Assembly (NCBI GenBank): GCA_963844405.1
Contig: CAWJNZ010000012.1
Coordinates: 310,001 to 374,000 of the forward strand
Direction of reading: 5' to 3'
Origin: DASSUW01 sp963844405
Lineage (GTDB): Bacteria; Actinomycetota; Thermoleophilia; Solirubrobacterales; Solirubrobacteraceae
DNA: 64,000 nucleotides
Part shown: positions 45,413-54,121 of the stretch, one piece after another
How the letters are laid out: the number at the start of each line of letters is the position of its first letter
Numbering within the stretch: the first letter of the stretch is position 1
Program-made: the position numbers and the translations under genes
Notes under the pieces: generated by a model
Told to the model about the DNA's origin: nothing
The model's input: the letters and a program-made list of their open reading frames with translations, nothing else
The model's database searches: none

Positions 45413-46554
45413 CTAAGGCCGCCGCGGCGAGCGAGGCGCGCGCCGCGGGCGGGGCCGGCAGCGCCGCCGAGGGCGGCGCGATGTCGAGGTAGTGCCGGAA
45501 CGCCCAGTGCGAGACGCGGCGGCGCCCGAACAGCCGCACGAGCGTGTTCATCGGCGCGCCGTGCAGCCGCCGGACCGACTGCTGGGCGTGGTACATGGAC
45601 TCGAACGGCAGCGCGATGCGAGGCCGAGAAGTCGTGGTAGCGGCGCAGGGCGGCGGCCATGTCCTGGCGGCCGTCGAGCACGGCGCGCAGCTCGCGGCCG
45701 CAGGCGACGCCGAAGTAGAGCGCGGTGCGGATGCCCTCGGCGGTCAGCGGCAGGCAGTGGCCTGCCGAGTCGCCGACGAAGAACACGCCGTCCTCGGTGG
45801 CCGGCCGCAGCCGGTGCGGGATCCAGTTGCCCTGGAAGCGCACCGCGTCCGCCGAGACGTCGGCGGCCAGCGTCAGCGTCGGGTCCTTGACGTGCCGGTG
45901 CGGGTCGAACGAGCCGACGCCGATCCGCAGCTCGTCGCGCGCCGGGAACGACCAGCCGTAGCCGGGCGAGATGTAGCGCCGGTCGAGCCACAGCTCGAGG
46001 TCGTCGCCGCGCCCGTCCGGATGGACTTCGAGACCGCGCGAGAGCGCCGCCTCGGGCGGCTGCACGTTGTCGCCCGCGCCGAGCACGCGCCGCCAGCCGA
46101 GCGCGTCGACGATCACCCGCGCGCGCACGTCGCCGCGGTCGGTGTGGACGACGTTGCCGGTCCGGCCGTCGACCTTGGCGGTCTCGAACCGAGCGGCGCC
46201 CGCCTGCTCCCAGAGGAGGGCGCAGAGCGTGCGGTAGTCGAAGGTCGAGAACGTCCACGGCAGCGGCCAGCGGGCGGTCGCCCGAGGGGTGTGGACGAGC
46301 AGCGACGCGAAGGTCTGACGGATCGAGCCGTCGAGCCCGAGGTTGTGCAGCCACTCGGTCGGGGCCGCGCACGCCGAGGTCTGCCGCTCACCGATCTCAT
46401 AGCGGTCGAGCACCAGGACGTTGGCGCCGCTCGCCCGCAGCTCCCGCGCCACGGCCAGGCCGGCGAACGAGGCGCCGCAGATCAGGACGTCGGTTGCGGC
46501 GTCCGAGGCGAAGCGCGTGCGCTCGGCGCCGCGCTTGGTTGCACGGACGGGCAT
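45413..46554 (-). CDS. FAD-dependent oxidoreductase, geranylgeranyl-reductase-like (frameshifted)
   Basis: The protein begins with the FAD-binding DVLICGASFAGLAVARELRASGANVLVLD and continues with CAAPTEWLHNLGL, VIVDALGWRRVLG, GYGWSFPARDELRIGVGSF and the second FAD motif FFVGDSAGHCLPLTAEGIRTALYFG. This is the layout of geranylgeranyl reductases and related monooxygenase-like flavoproteins. A +1 shift near 45620 splits off the tail (MYHAQQSVRRLHG onward). The exact end is uncertain; the next in-phase-compatible stop is near 45413, abutting the convergent SIS gene. It diverges from rpsA. Confidence 0.8.
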
Positions 46555-46586
46555 ACGGTGAAGATCGCTACAGTATCTGGCCGCTA

Positions 46587-48149
46587 ATGGAAGCCACAAT
46601 GACCCCTCCAACCACCGACTCCGAGACCGGCGCGAAGGTCGTCGAGGGCAGCGACGGGATGCTGCTCGAGATCGACGGCCGCATCGTCCCCAACTATGAC
46701 GCCACGATCGTCCCCTTCGAGGAGGGCGACGTCGTCACCGGCAAGGTGGTGCGGATCGACAAGGACGAGGTCCTCGTCGACATCGGATACAAGAGCGAGG
46801 GCGTCATCCCCTCCGGCGAGCTGTCGATCCGCAAGTCGGTCGACACCTCGGAGGAGGTCGAGCTCGGCGAGGAGGTCGACGCGCTGGTCCTCACCAAGGA
46901 GGACCAGGACGGCCGGCTGATCCTGTCCAAGAAGCGCGCCCGCTTCGAGCGCGCCTGGCGCCGCATCGAGGCCGCCGCCGAGTCCGGCGAGCCGGTCATC
47001 GGCGCCGTGATCGAGGTCGTCAAGGGCGGCCTGATCATCGACCTCGGGGTCCGCGGCTTCCTGCCCGCCTCGCTCGTCGACATCCGGCGCGTGCCGAACC
47101 TCGACGAGTACCTGGGCCAGAACATCCAGTGCAAGGTGATCGAGCTCAACCGCTCGCGCAACAACGTGGTGCTCTCGCGCCGCGCGGTGCTCGAGGAGGA
47201 GCGCAAGGAGCAGCGCCAGGCCATCCTGGAGCGCCTCCAGCCGGGGCTGATCATCGAGGGCCAGATCTCCAACATCGTCGACTTCGGCGCGTTCGTCGAC
47301 CTCGACGGCATCGACGGCCTGATCCACATCTCCGAGCTCTCGTGGTCGCACGTCAACCACCCGAGCGAGATCCTCTCGATCGGCGACACCGTGCAGGTCA
47401 AGGTGCTCGACATCGATCGCGACCGCCAGCGCATCTCCCTGGGCCTCAAGCAGACCCAGGAGGACCCGTGGCAGCGCGTGGTCGACACCTACAACGTCGG
47501 CGACGAGCTCGAGGGCACGGTCACCAAGGTCGTCGCGTTCGGCGCGTTCGTCGAGATCCTGGAGGGCGTCGAGGGGCTCGTGCACATCTCCGAGCTCGCC
47601 CAGCAGCACGTCGAGAACCCGCGCGAGATCGTCCAGCCGGGCGACGAGGTGAAGGTCAAGATCCTGGAGATCGACTCCGAGCGCCGCCGCCTGTCGCTGT
47701 CGATCAAGCGCGTCGAGGGCCAGGTGCTCCCGCGCCGTCCGATCGCCGACGCGGGCGACCTCGAGAACGTGCCGGAGCTGGGCCTCAGCGAGGACGTCTT
47801 CGCCGCGCAGGGCGAGCAGGTGGCGCCGGCCGACGAGGATTTCGCTGCGGACGACGCCGAGGACTTCACCGCGGACGCGGGCGACGTCACGGCCGACGCC
47901 GAGGGCGTGGTCTCGGAGACCGAGCTCGTCGCGGAGGAGCCCGAGGTCGCCGTGCCCGCGGCCGAGGAGCCCGTGGCCGAGGAGCCTGTGGCTGAGGAGG
48001 CCGCGGTCGAGGAGCCCGCGGTCGAGGAGCCTGTGGCTGAGGAGCCCGCGGTCGAGGAGCCCGCGGTCGAGGAGCCCGCGGTCGAGGAGCCCGCGGCCGA
48101 GGCCGCGACGCCCGCGCCCGACGACGAGACGCCCGAAGAAGAGTCCTGA
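46587..48149 (+). CDS. rpsA: 30S ribosomal protein S1
   Basis: Four S1 RNA-binding domains occupy about residues 44-115, 133-200, 220-290 and 305-378 (for example FEEGDVVTGKVVRIDKDEVL, EGQISNIVDFGAFVDLDGIDG, EGTVTKVVAFGAFVEI). The rest is an acidic tail with Val/Ala/Pro-Glu repeats. Four domains are typical for actinobacteria. The second ATG at 46599 is an alternative start. A TACAGT box lies a short distance upstream (about 46569). The frame is intact throughout, unlike many neighbours. Confidence 0.96.
   Translation: MEATMTPPTTDSETGAKVVEGSDGMLLEIDGRIVPNYDATIVPFEEGDVVTGKVVRIDKDEVLVDIGYKSEGVIPSGELSIRKSVDTSEEVELGEEVDALVLTKEDQDGRLILSKKRARFERAWRRIEAAAESGEPVIGAVIEVVKGGLIIDLGVRGFLPASLVDIRRVPNLDEYLGQNIQCKVIELNRSRNNVVLSRRAVLEEERKEQRQAILERLQPGLIIEGQISNIVDFGAFVDLDGIDGLIHISELSWSHVNHPSEILSIGDTVQVKVLDIDRDRQRISLGLKQTQEDPWQRVVDTYNVGDELEGTVTKVVAFGAFVEILEGVEGLVHISELAQQHVENPREIVQPGDEVKVKILEIDSERRRLSLSIKRVEGQVLPRRPIADAGDLENVPELGLSEDVFAAQGEQVAPADEDFAADDAEDFTADAGDVTADAEGVVSETELVAEEPEVAVPAAEEPVAEEPVAEEAAVEEPAVEEPVAEEPAVEEPAVEEPAVEEPAAEAATPAPDDETPEEES
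47930..48120 (+). repeat. acidic EEPA/V repeats in the S1 tail
   Basis: At least ten five-residue units of the form EEPAV or EEPVA are coded in tandem with nearly identical codons (GAGGAGCCCGCGGTC). Length variation between strains is likely. Confidence 0.8.
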
Positions 48150-48730
48150 CCGCGCCGCCGTTCGTCGGTCTGACCGGCGGGATCGGCGCCGGCAAGTCGG
48201 AGGCCCTTGCGGCGCTCGAGCGCCTGGGCGCGGCCACGCTGTCGGCCGACGGGGTGGTCCACGAGCTCTACCGCGACCCGGAGGTGCGGGCCGCCGTGGT
48301 CGCCCGCTGGGGTGACGAGGTGGCGCCGGACGGGGTCGTCGACCGCGCCGCGGTCGCCCGCCGGGCGTTCGCCGGCGCGGAGGAGCGCGCCTGGCTCGAG
48401 GGCCTGCTCTGGCCCAAGGTGGGGGAGCGGATCGCCGAGTGGCGGGCCGTCGAGTCGGCTCGCGCGCCCGTTCTGGTCGTTGAGGTGCCGCTGCTCTTCG
48501 AGGCCGGTAACGAAGCGGCCTACGACGCGACGATCGCCGTCATCGCCGACGACGAGGTGCGGGCCGAGCGGGCCGCCGCGCGCGGTCATGAGGCGGTCGA
48601 CGAGCGAACAGCCCGCCAGCTGTCCCAGGACGAAAAGGCGCAGCGAGCGACGTTCGTCGTCCACAACTCGGGGACCCTGGCAGAGTTGGAGCAGGAGCTG
48701 TCCTCCGTCCTCGCGAAGCTGAGTCCGTGA
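48146..48730 (+). CDS. coaE: dephospho-CoA kinase
   Basis: The last enzyme of CoA synthesis phosphorylates dephospho-CoA. The P-loop is LTGGIGAGKSEAL at about residues 9-21, followed by LSADGVVHELYRDPEV, VVEVPLLFEAGNEAAYD and LSQDEKAQRATFVVHNSG. No ATG, GTG or TTG lies in frame before the P-loop; the frame opens with CTG at 48146, giving a 4-nt overlap with rpsA. A CTG start, or an error for GTG, is needed, because the first standard codons lie downstream of the P-loop. rpsA-coaE neighbourhood is common in actinobacteria. Confidence 0.92.
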   Translation: MTAPPFVGLTGGIGAGKSEALAALERLGAATLSADGVVHELYRDPEVRAAVVARWGDEVAPDGVVDRAAVARRAFAGAEERAWLEGLLWPKVGERIAEWRAVESARAPVLVVEVPLLFEAGNEAAYDATIAVIADDEVRAERAAARGHEAVDERTARQLSQDEKAQRATFVVHNSGTLAELEQELSSVLAKLSP

Positions 48731-49365
48731 CCGCTCACGCACAGGCCAGGCCGACGACCCGGCGCCGGCGCAGCCGCCCGAGGGTGCTGCGGCGGCTCCT
48801 CCTGCTGCTCGGCTTCGTGGTCCTGTCCAGCGCCGTGGCGATGATGGTGCTGACGCCGTGGGCCGACAAGGCGGTGCAGGAGATCCAGCTGCCGCTCCGG
48901 CACGACGACATCATCCGCCAGCAGGCGTCCGACAAGAACCTCGACCCGGCGCTGATCGCCGGCGTCATCTACGTCGAGTCGCGCTTCCGCGACCAGACCT
49001 CGCACGCCGGCGCCGAGGGCCTGATGCAGATCATGCCCGCGACCGCCGACTACATCGCGCGCAAGTCGGGCGGCACCGAGTTCGAGCAGGGCGACCTCGC
49101 CGACCCGCAGATCAACATCGCCTACGGGTCGTGGTACCTGCGCTACCTGCTCGAGCACTACCACGGCAACACGATCCTGGCCCTGGCCGCCTACAACGCG
49201 GGCGAGGGGAAGGTCGACCAGTGGTGGCGCGAGGCCGCCGACCGCGGCGAGCGCTTCCGCGTGGCGGACCACATCCCGTTCCCGGAGACGCGCGAGTACG
49301 TCGGCGACGTGCTCACCGCACGACGCGCCTACCGGCGCGAATACGCGAAGGAGCTGGGGCTGTGA
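48727..49365 (+). CDS. lytic transglycosylase (SLT, GH23)
   Basis: One N-terminal membrane segment (LLLLLGFVVLSSAVAMMVL) after a basic stretch precedes the SLT domain: ALIAGVIYVESRFRD (catalytic Glu), GAEGLMQIMPATADYI, NIAYGSWYLRYLLEHY and ILALAAYNAGEGKVDQW. It cleaves peptidoglycan glycan strands at the cell envelope. It overlaps coaE by 4 nt. Confidence 0.93.
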   Translation: MTAHAQARPTTRRRRSRPRVLRRLLLLLGFVVLSSAVAMMVLTPWADKAVQEIQLPLRHDDIIRQQASDKNLDPALIAGVIYVESRFRDQTSHAGAEGLMQIMPATADYIARKSGGTEFEQGDLADPQINIAYGSWYLRYLLEHYHGNTILALAAYNAGEGKVDQWWREAADRGERFRVADHIPFPETREYVGDVLTARRAYRREYAKELGL

Positions 49366-50330
49366 ACAGTCGCAAGCTGGGCCGCACGGGCCTGGAGGTG
49401 TCCGAGATCGGCTACGGGGCGTGGGGCATCGGCCAGTCGATGTGGCTGGGCGCCGAGGACGACGAGTCGCTCGCGGCCCTCGACCGCGCGATCGACCTCG
49501 GCGTCAGCCTGATCGACACCGCGCTCGCCTACGGGAACGGGCACAGCGAGGAGCTCGTCGGCCAGGTCGTGCGCTCGCGGTCGGAGCGCGTCGCGGTGGC
49601 GACGAAGATCCCGCCCCAGAACGGGATCTGGCCGGCGCCGGACGGAATCGACCCCGACGAGGCGTTCTCCGCCGACCACGTCCGCGACTGCACCGAGCGC
49701 AGCCTGCGCCACCTCGGGCTCGACACCATCGACGTCCAGCAGTTCCACGTCTGGTCCGACGAGTGGGTCGGTCGCGGCTCCTGGCTCGAGGCGGTCGAGG
49801 AGCTGAAGGCCGAGGGCAAGATCCGCGCCTTCGGCGTCTCGATCAACGACCACCAGCCATCGAACGCGCTGAAGCTGGTGCGCAGCGGGGCCGTCGACAC
49901 CGTGCAGGTGATCTACAACGTCTTCGACCAGTCGCCCGAGGACGAGCTGCTCGACGCGTGCCTCGAGCACGGCGTCGGCGTGCTCGCCCGCGTGCCGTTC
50001 GACGAGGGGTCGCTGACCGGCAACCTCGGGCCCGACAGCGAGTTCCCGGAGGGCGACTTCCGCAACCACTACTTCCGCGACGACCGGCTCCAGCAGGTCG
50101 ACGAGCACGTCCGGGCGATCCTCGACGAGCTCGGCATCGAGCGCTCGCAGCTCCCCGAGGTCGCGCTGCGGTACATCCTCTCCCACCCCGCGGTGTCGTC
50201 GGTCATCCCCGGCATGCGGTCGGTGCGCAACGTCGAGCGCAACGCCGCCGTAGGCGACGGCTGCGGGCTGCCGGACGAGCAGGTCGCCGCCCTGAAGAAG
50301 CACCGCTGGGACCGCAACTTCTACCGCTGA
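49362..50330 (+). CDS. aldo/keto reductase
   Basis: The NADPH-dependent (alpha/beta)8 reductase has the conserved N-terminus RKLGRTGLEVSEIGYGAWGIG, DTALAYGNGHSEELVG (catalytic Asp/Tyr), VAVATKIPP (Lys), a QQFHVW His strand, and the cofactor end VIPGMRSVRNVERNA. Physiological substrate unknown. GTGA overlap with the transglycosylase. Confidence 0.92.
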   Translation: MNSRKLGRTGLEVSEIGYGAWGIGQSMWLGAEDDESLAALDRAIDLGVSLIDTALAYGNGHSEELVGQVVRSRSERVAVATKIPPQNGIWPAPDGIDPDEAFSADHVRDCTERSLRHLGLDTIDVQQFHVWSDEWVGRGSWLEAVEELKAEGKIRAFGVSINDHQPSNALKLVRSGAVDTVQVIYNVFDQSPEDELLDACLEHGVGVLARVPFDEGSLTGNLGPDSEFPEGDFRNHYFRDDRLQQVDEHVRAILDELGIERSQLPEVALRYILSHPAVSSVIPGMRSVRNVERNAAVGDGCGLPDEQVAALKKHRWDRNFYR

Positions 50331-50397
50331 CCGCTCTGTGCCGTAAGGGAGCTGGGCAGCCGACCGGGCGGGTCATCCTCGAGCCAGTCTTCAGGCG

Positions 50398-50491
50398 CGT
50401 GGCGCTTTGACGTCGCATACCGACGTCAAAGCGCCACGGAACCGGCGACGCCGGCTCCCTCGCCGCCCTACCCAGCCGCAGTTGACGTTCG
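50398..50491. repeat. palindromic dispersed repeat, copy 2
   Basis: CGTGGCGCTTTGACGTCG (50398-50415) and its exact complement (50421-50438) enclose CATAC. The following 49 nt (50443-50491) up to GACGTTCG repeat 27479-27526 with one difference. The left outer arm of copy 1 is missing here. It lies between a stop codon and a divergent small gene. Confidence 0.75.
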
Positions 50492-50496
50492 TCCGC

Positions 50497-50724
50497 TCAC
50501 CGCGGCCGCCGCGGGGGCAGCGGGCGGCGGCGCTCGCGGGCGACGCGCCCGTTGCGCTCCGGGTGCTCCTCGTGCGGCTCCGGCGGAGGTGGCCGGCGCG
50601 CCCGCTCGGCCTCCTCGCGCTCGCGGTCCTCGGCCCGGCCGACGAGGTAGAAGACCCAGGAGACGCCGGCCACGGCCACGACGCCGGCGATGGCGAGCAG
50701 GGCGGCGACCAGCGTCGTGGACAT
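50497..50724 (-). CDS. small single-helix membrane protein
   Basis: The 75-residue product has one N-terminal membrane helix (LVAALLAIAGVVAVAGVSWVFYLVG) and a highly charged Arg/Glu/Pro tail. It starts 17 nt from the divergent GH3 gene. No family is recognised; it may be a real small protein, or the tail may be distorted by the nearby repeat. Confidence 0.5.
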   Translation of the reverse strand: MSTTLVAALLAIAGVVAVAGVSWVFYLVGRAEDREREEAERARRPPPPEPHEEHPERNGRVARERRRPLPPRRPR

Positions 50725-50741
50725 ATCGCGAGAATACGCCC

Positions 50742-53075
50742 GTGAGCGAAGACGTCATCCGCGAGCGGGTCGACCGCCTCAGCCTGGAGCAGAAGGTCCG
50801 GCTCCTCACCGGCGCCGACTTCTGGGCGCTGCACGACGAGCCGGCGGCGCGGCTGCGGCGTGTCGTGACCTCCGACGGCCCGGCCGGCGTGCGCGGCGAG
50901 CGCTGGGACGAGCGCGAGCCGTCCGCCAACGTGCCGTCGCCGACGCTGCTGGCGGCCACCTGGGACGAGGAGCGGATCGAGCGGCTCGGCCGGCTGCTGG
51001 CGAGCGAGGCGCGGCGCAAGGGCGTCGACGTCGTGCTGGCGCCGATGGTCAACCTCCACCGCACGCCGTACGGCGGCCGTCACTTCGAGTCCTTCAGCGA
51101 GGACCCGCTGCTGACCGCCCGCATCGGCGCCGCGTACGTCAGGGGCCTCCAGGAGGAGGGCGTGGCCGCCACGGTCAAGCACTTCGTGGCCAACGACTCC
51201 GAGACCGAGCGCTTCACGCTCGAGGCGCGCGTGGACGAGCGGCCGCTGCGGGAGCTCTACCTGGCGCCGTTCGAGCACATCGTGCGCGACGCCGGCGCCT
51301 GGACCGTCATGGCCGCCTACAACGCGGTCAACGGGCCGACGATGACCGAGTCGCCGATGCTGCAGGACATCCTCCACGACGAGTGGGGCTGGGACGGGCT
51401 CGTGATGTCCGACTGGACGGCGACCCGCTCGACCGAGGCGGCGGGGAACGCGGCGCTCGACCTCGCGATGCCCGGCCCCCAGAGCCCGTGGGGCGACGCC
51501 CTCGTCGAGGCTGTGCGCGACGGCCGCGTCGACGAGTCCCGGATCGACGAGAAGGTCGTCCGCCTGCTGCGGCTCGCCGCCCGCGTCGGCGCGCTGGAGG
51601 GCGTCGAGCCGGCCGCCGCGCCCGCCCGCCGCTGGAGCGACGAAGAGATCGCCGCCGAGCTGCGCGCCACCGCGGCGGCAGGCTTCGTGCTCGCCCGCAA
51701 CGACGGCGTCCTGCCGCTCGCCGGCGTGAGCACGGTCGCGGTGCTCGGGCCGAGCGCCGCCGTGGCCCGGACGCTGGGCGGCGGCAGCGCGACGGTCTTC
51801 CCGCCCTACACCGTGTCGCCGCTCGAGGGCCTCGAGGCCGCGGGCTTCGAGGTCACCCACGCGCGCGGTGTCAAGGCCCACACGCGGCTCCCGCAGGCGA
51901 CGGCCGAGCACCTACCGGACGGCGTCCAGGTCCGCTTCCTCGGCGCGGGCGACGCGGAGCTCGGCGCCGAGCACCGCCACGGCGCCGCCTTCACCTGGCT
52001 CGGGACGCTCCCGTCCGGCACGCGGGCGGTCGAGCTGCGCGCCACGCTCCATCCCACCGAGCCGGGCGAGCACGTCGTCGGCGTGACCGGCGTCGGCCGC
52101 CACCGCCTGACGCTCGACGGCGAGGAGCTGTTCGACGCGCGCGTCGAGCTCACGCCCGGCGCCGACCTCGGCGAGGCCGTCCTGCGCCCGCCCCAGCACG
52201 GGCTCCTCGTGACGCTGGAGGCCGACCGCGAGCTGATCCTGCGCTACGAGCTCGAGCCGGACGCGCTGATGGCCGCCGTCCACCTCAACGTCGAGCCGCC
52301 GGCCGGCGACGAGGAGGCCGAGCTCGAGCGCGCCGTCGAGCTCGCGCGCGAGGCCGACGTGGCGATCGTCGTGGTCGGCACCAACGAGGAGGTCGAGTGC
52401 GAGGGCGTCGACCGCGAGAACCTCGCGCTGCCCGGCCGCCAGGACGAGCTCGTCGCCCGCGTCGCCGAGGCCAACCCGCGCACCGTGGTGGTCGTCAACG
52501 CCGGCGCGCCGGTGCTCCTGCCGTGGGCCGGCGACGTGGCGGCGATCCTGATCGCCTGGTTCCCCGGCCAGGAGTTCGGCAACGCGCTCGCCGACGTGGT
52601 GACCGGCGCGGCCGAGCCCGGCGGCCGGCTGCCGACGACCTGGCCCAGCACCGAGGAGGGCCTGCCCTCGACCCAGCCGCGCGACGGCGTGCTGCCCTAT
52701 GAGGAGGGGCTCTTCGTCGGCTACCGCGCCTTCGAGCGCGACCGCCGCGAGCCGTTGTTCCCCTTCGGCCACGGCCTCGGCTACACGAGCTGGGAGTACC
52801 TCTCCGTCGAGCCGCGGGACGGCCACGTCGCCGTCCGCCTCCGCAACGCCGGCGAGCGGCCCGGCCGCGAGGTCGTCCAGGTCTACGCCTCCAAGCCCGA
52901 CAGCGCGATCGAGCGCCCGCCGCGCTGGCTGGCCGGCTTCGCGATCGCCGAGGCCGGCCCCGGCGAGGAGGTCGAGGTGCAGGTCACGATCGAGCCGCGA
53001 GCGCTCCAGCACTGGGACGGCGGCTGGACGACCGAGCCCGGCGACTTCCGCTTCGAGGCCACGTCGCGGTCGTGA
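50742..53075 (+). CDS. GH3 beta-glucosidase
   Basis: The protein starts at GTG 50742 with ERVDRLSLEQKVRLLTG and has GPAGVRGERWDE, APMVNLHRTPYGGRHFESFSEDP, ATVKHFVANDSETERF and the nucleophile Asp (about 223) in GLVMSDWTA. A PA14-like insert (about 395-520) follows the first domain, and the C-terminal fibronectin-like part contains FPFGHGLGYTSWEY. There is no signal peptide, so it is cytosolic and acts on imported beta-glucosides. It fits the neighbouring sugar uptake and GH13 genes. Confidence 0.93.
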   Translation: MSEDVIRERVDRLSLEQKVRLLTGADFWALHDEPAARLRRVVTSDGPAGVRGERWDEREPSANVPSPTLLAATWDEERIERLGRLLASEARRKGVDVVLAPMVNLHRTPYGGRHFESFSEDPLLTARIGAAYVRGLQEEGVAATVKHFVANDSETERFTLEARVDERPLRELYLAPFEHIVRDAGAWTVMAAYNAVNGPTMTESPMLQDILHDEWGWDGLVMSDWTATRSTEAAGNAALDLAMPGPQSPWGDALVEAVRDGRVDESRIDEKVVRLLRLAARVGALEGVEPAAAPARRWSDEEIAAELRATAAAGFVLARNDGVLPLAGVSTVAVLGPSAAVARTLGGGSATVFPPYTVSPLEGLEAAGFEVTHARGVKAHTRLPQATAEHLPDGVQVRFLGAGDAELGAEHRHGAAFTWLGTLPSGTRAVELRATLHPTEPGEHVVGVTGVGRHRLTLDGEELFDARVELTPGADLGEAVLRPPQHGLLVTLEADRELILRYELEPDALMAAVHLNVEPPAGDEEAELERAVELAREADVAIVVVGTNEEVECEGVDRENLALPGRQDELVARVAEANPRTVVVVNAGAPVLLPWAGDVAAILIAWFPGQEFGNALADVVTGAAEPGGRLPTTWPSTEEGLPSTQPRDGVLPYEEGLFVGYRAFERDRREPLFPFGHGLGYTSWEYLSVEPRDGHVAVRLRNAGERPGREVVQVYASKPDSAIERPPRWLAGFAIAEAGPGEEVEVQVTIEPRALQHWDGGWTTEPGDFRFEATSRS

Positions 53076-53703
53076 ACACCCGCTCGCCGGCGATCGTCAT
53101 CGCGGCCAGCCCGGCGCTCCAGCGCGGGTCGCCGGCCACGAACGCCGCCGTGGCGTAGGCGTCGACGGTGCCGAGTTCGCGGCCGATGATCGTCACCGAC
53201 GAGAGGCCGGCGGCCGGCCGCCCCGTCCGCGGGTCGACGATGTGCGGCCCGCGCTCGTACAAGCCCGAGGTCGCCACCGCGCAGTCCGACACCGTGATCG
53301 CGGCCGCCAGCCGGTCGCGCTCGTACGGGTGGCGGATGCCGACCCGCCACTCCCCGCGCAGAACGATGTCGCCGCCGGCGTCGATCAGGAAGCGCCCGCG
53401 GCCGAAGGCGGCGGCCCGCTGCACCGCCCACCCCTTCACGTAGCCGGACGGGTCGAGCCGGCCGCCGGCCCGCGCGTCGAAGAGCCCGCCGGTCTCGCGC
53501 CGCAGCGCCTCGCAGCGCGCCAGCACCGTGCCGACGAGCGGATGCGGATCGAACCGCTCGCCGCGGTCGAGCCGCGCGATCTCGCTGTCGTCGCGGTAGG
53601 TGCTGAACGTCGCGTCCACCCACCGCAGCCACGCGAACACCCGCCCGGCGTCCACGCAGCCCTCCACCCGCACCGGCATGCCCATGACGTGCTCAACCGG
53701 CAC
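52984..53703 (-). CDS. FAD:protein FMN transferase (ApbE family)
   Basis: ApbE attaches FMN to Thr or Ser of exported flavoproteins. The sequence shows EHVMGMPVRVEG, FSTYRDDSEIARLDRGE, DPSGYVKGWAVQRAA, FLIDAGGDIVLRG, VATSGLYERGPHIVDPRTGRP (metal and FAD site) and VDAYATAAFVAG. The expected acceptor protein is the next gene upstream. The last 30 residues overlap the end of the GH3 gene antisense and are unlike the family, so the true end may be near 53075. Confidence 0.9.
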   Translation of the reverse strand: MPVEHVMGMPVRVEGCVDAGRVFAWLRWVDATFSTYRDDSEIARLDRGERFDPHPLVGTVLARCEALRRETGGLFDARAGGRLDPSGYVKGWAVQRAAAFGRGRFLIDAGGDIVLRGEWRVGIRHPYERDRLAAAITVSDCAVATSGLYERGPHIVDPRTGRPAAGLSSVTIIGRELGTVDAYATAAFVAGDPRWSAGLAAMTIAGERVFTTATWPRSGSRRARSSSRRPSAGALAARS

Positions 53704-54121
53704 GGCGTGCCTTCCGGATCGCCCCGTCGAGCGACTCGAGCCAGATCTCGCTCGACGACGTCGCGCCCGTGACCACGTCGACGTCGGCGCTGCCGGCGCG
53801 CAGCGCGCGCTCGCGCAGGATCGGCTCCGCGCGGGCGTTGAGCGCGTCGGTGTGCGGGCCGTCGCCGCTCATCGCCACCGTCTCGATCCCCACCAGCTTC
53901 CCGTCCTTCAAGATCGCCTTGACCTGGATGGCCGAGAACGGCGTAACCAGCGCCGGGCCGACGGCGCTCACCGACCCCGGCGGCGGGTGAGAGGGCGTGG
54001 CGATCGCCGGCGGCTTGCGCGGGTCGTCGGCGCTGCGCGTCACCGGCGGCGTGGTCTCGTAGCGCGCGAGCAGCACCACGGCCACCGCGGTCAGGACCAG
54101 GGCGACGGCGGCGCGGCGCAT
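53693..54121 (-). CDS. FMN-binding domain protein
   Basis: A membrane anchor (residues 4-20) precedes an extracytoplasmic FMN-binding domain with FSAIQVKAILKDGKLVGI and the flavinylation motif DVVTGATSSSE, in which Thr 121 would bind FMN covalently. It is probably loaded by the ApbE encoded next and serves as electron carrier between the ferric-reductase-like membrane protein and an acceptor. Overlaps both neighbours. Confidence 0.9.
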   Translation of the reverse strand: MRRAAVALVLTAVAVVLLARYETTPPVTRSADDPRKPPAIATPSHPPPGSVSAVGPALVTPFSAIQVKAILKDGKLVGIETVAMSGDGPHTDALNARAEPILRERALRAGSADVDVVTGATSSSEIWLESLDGAIRKARRAG

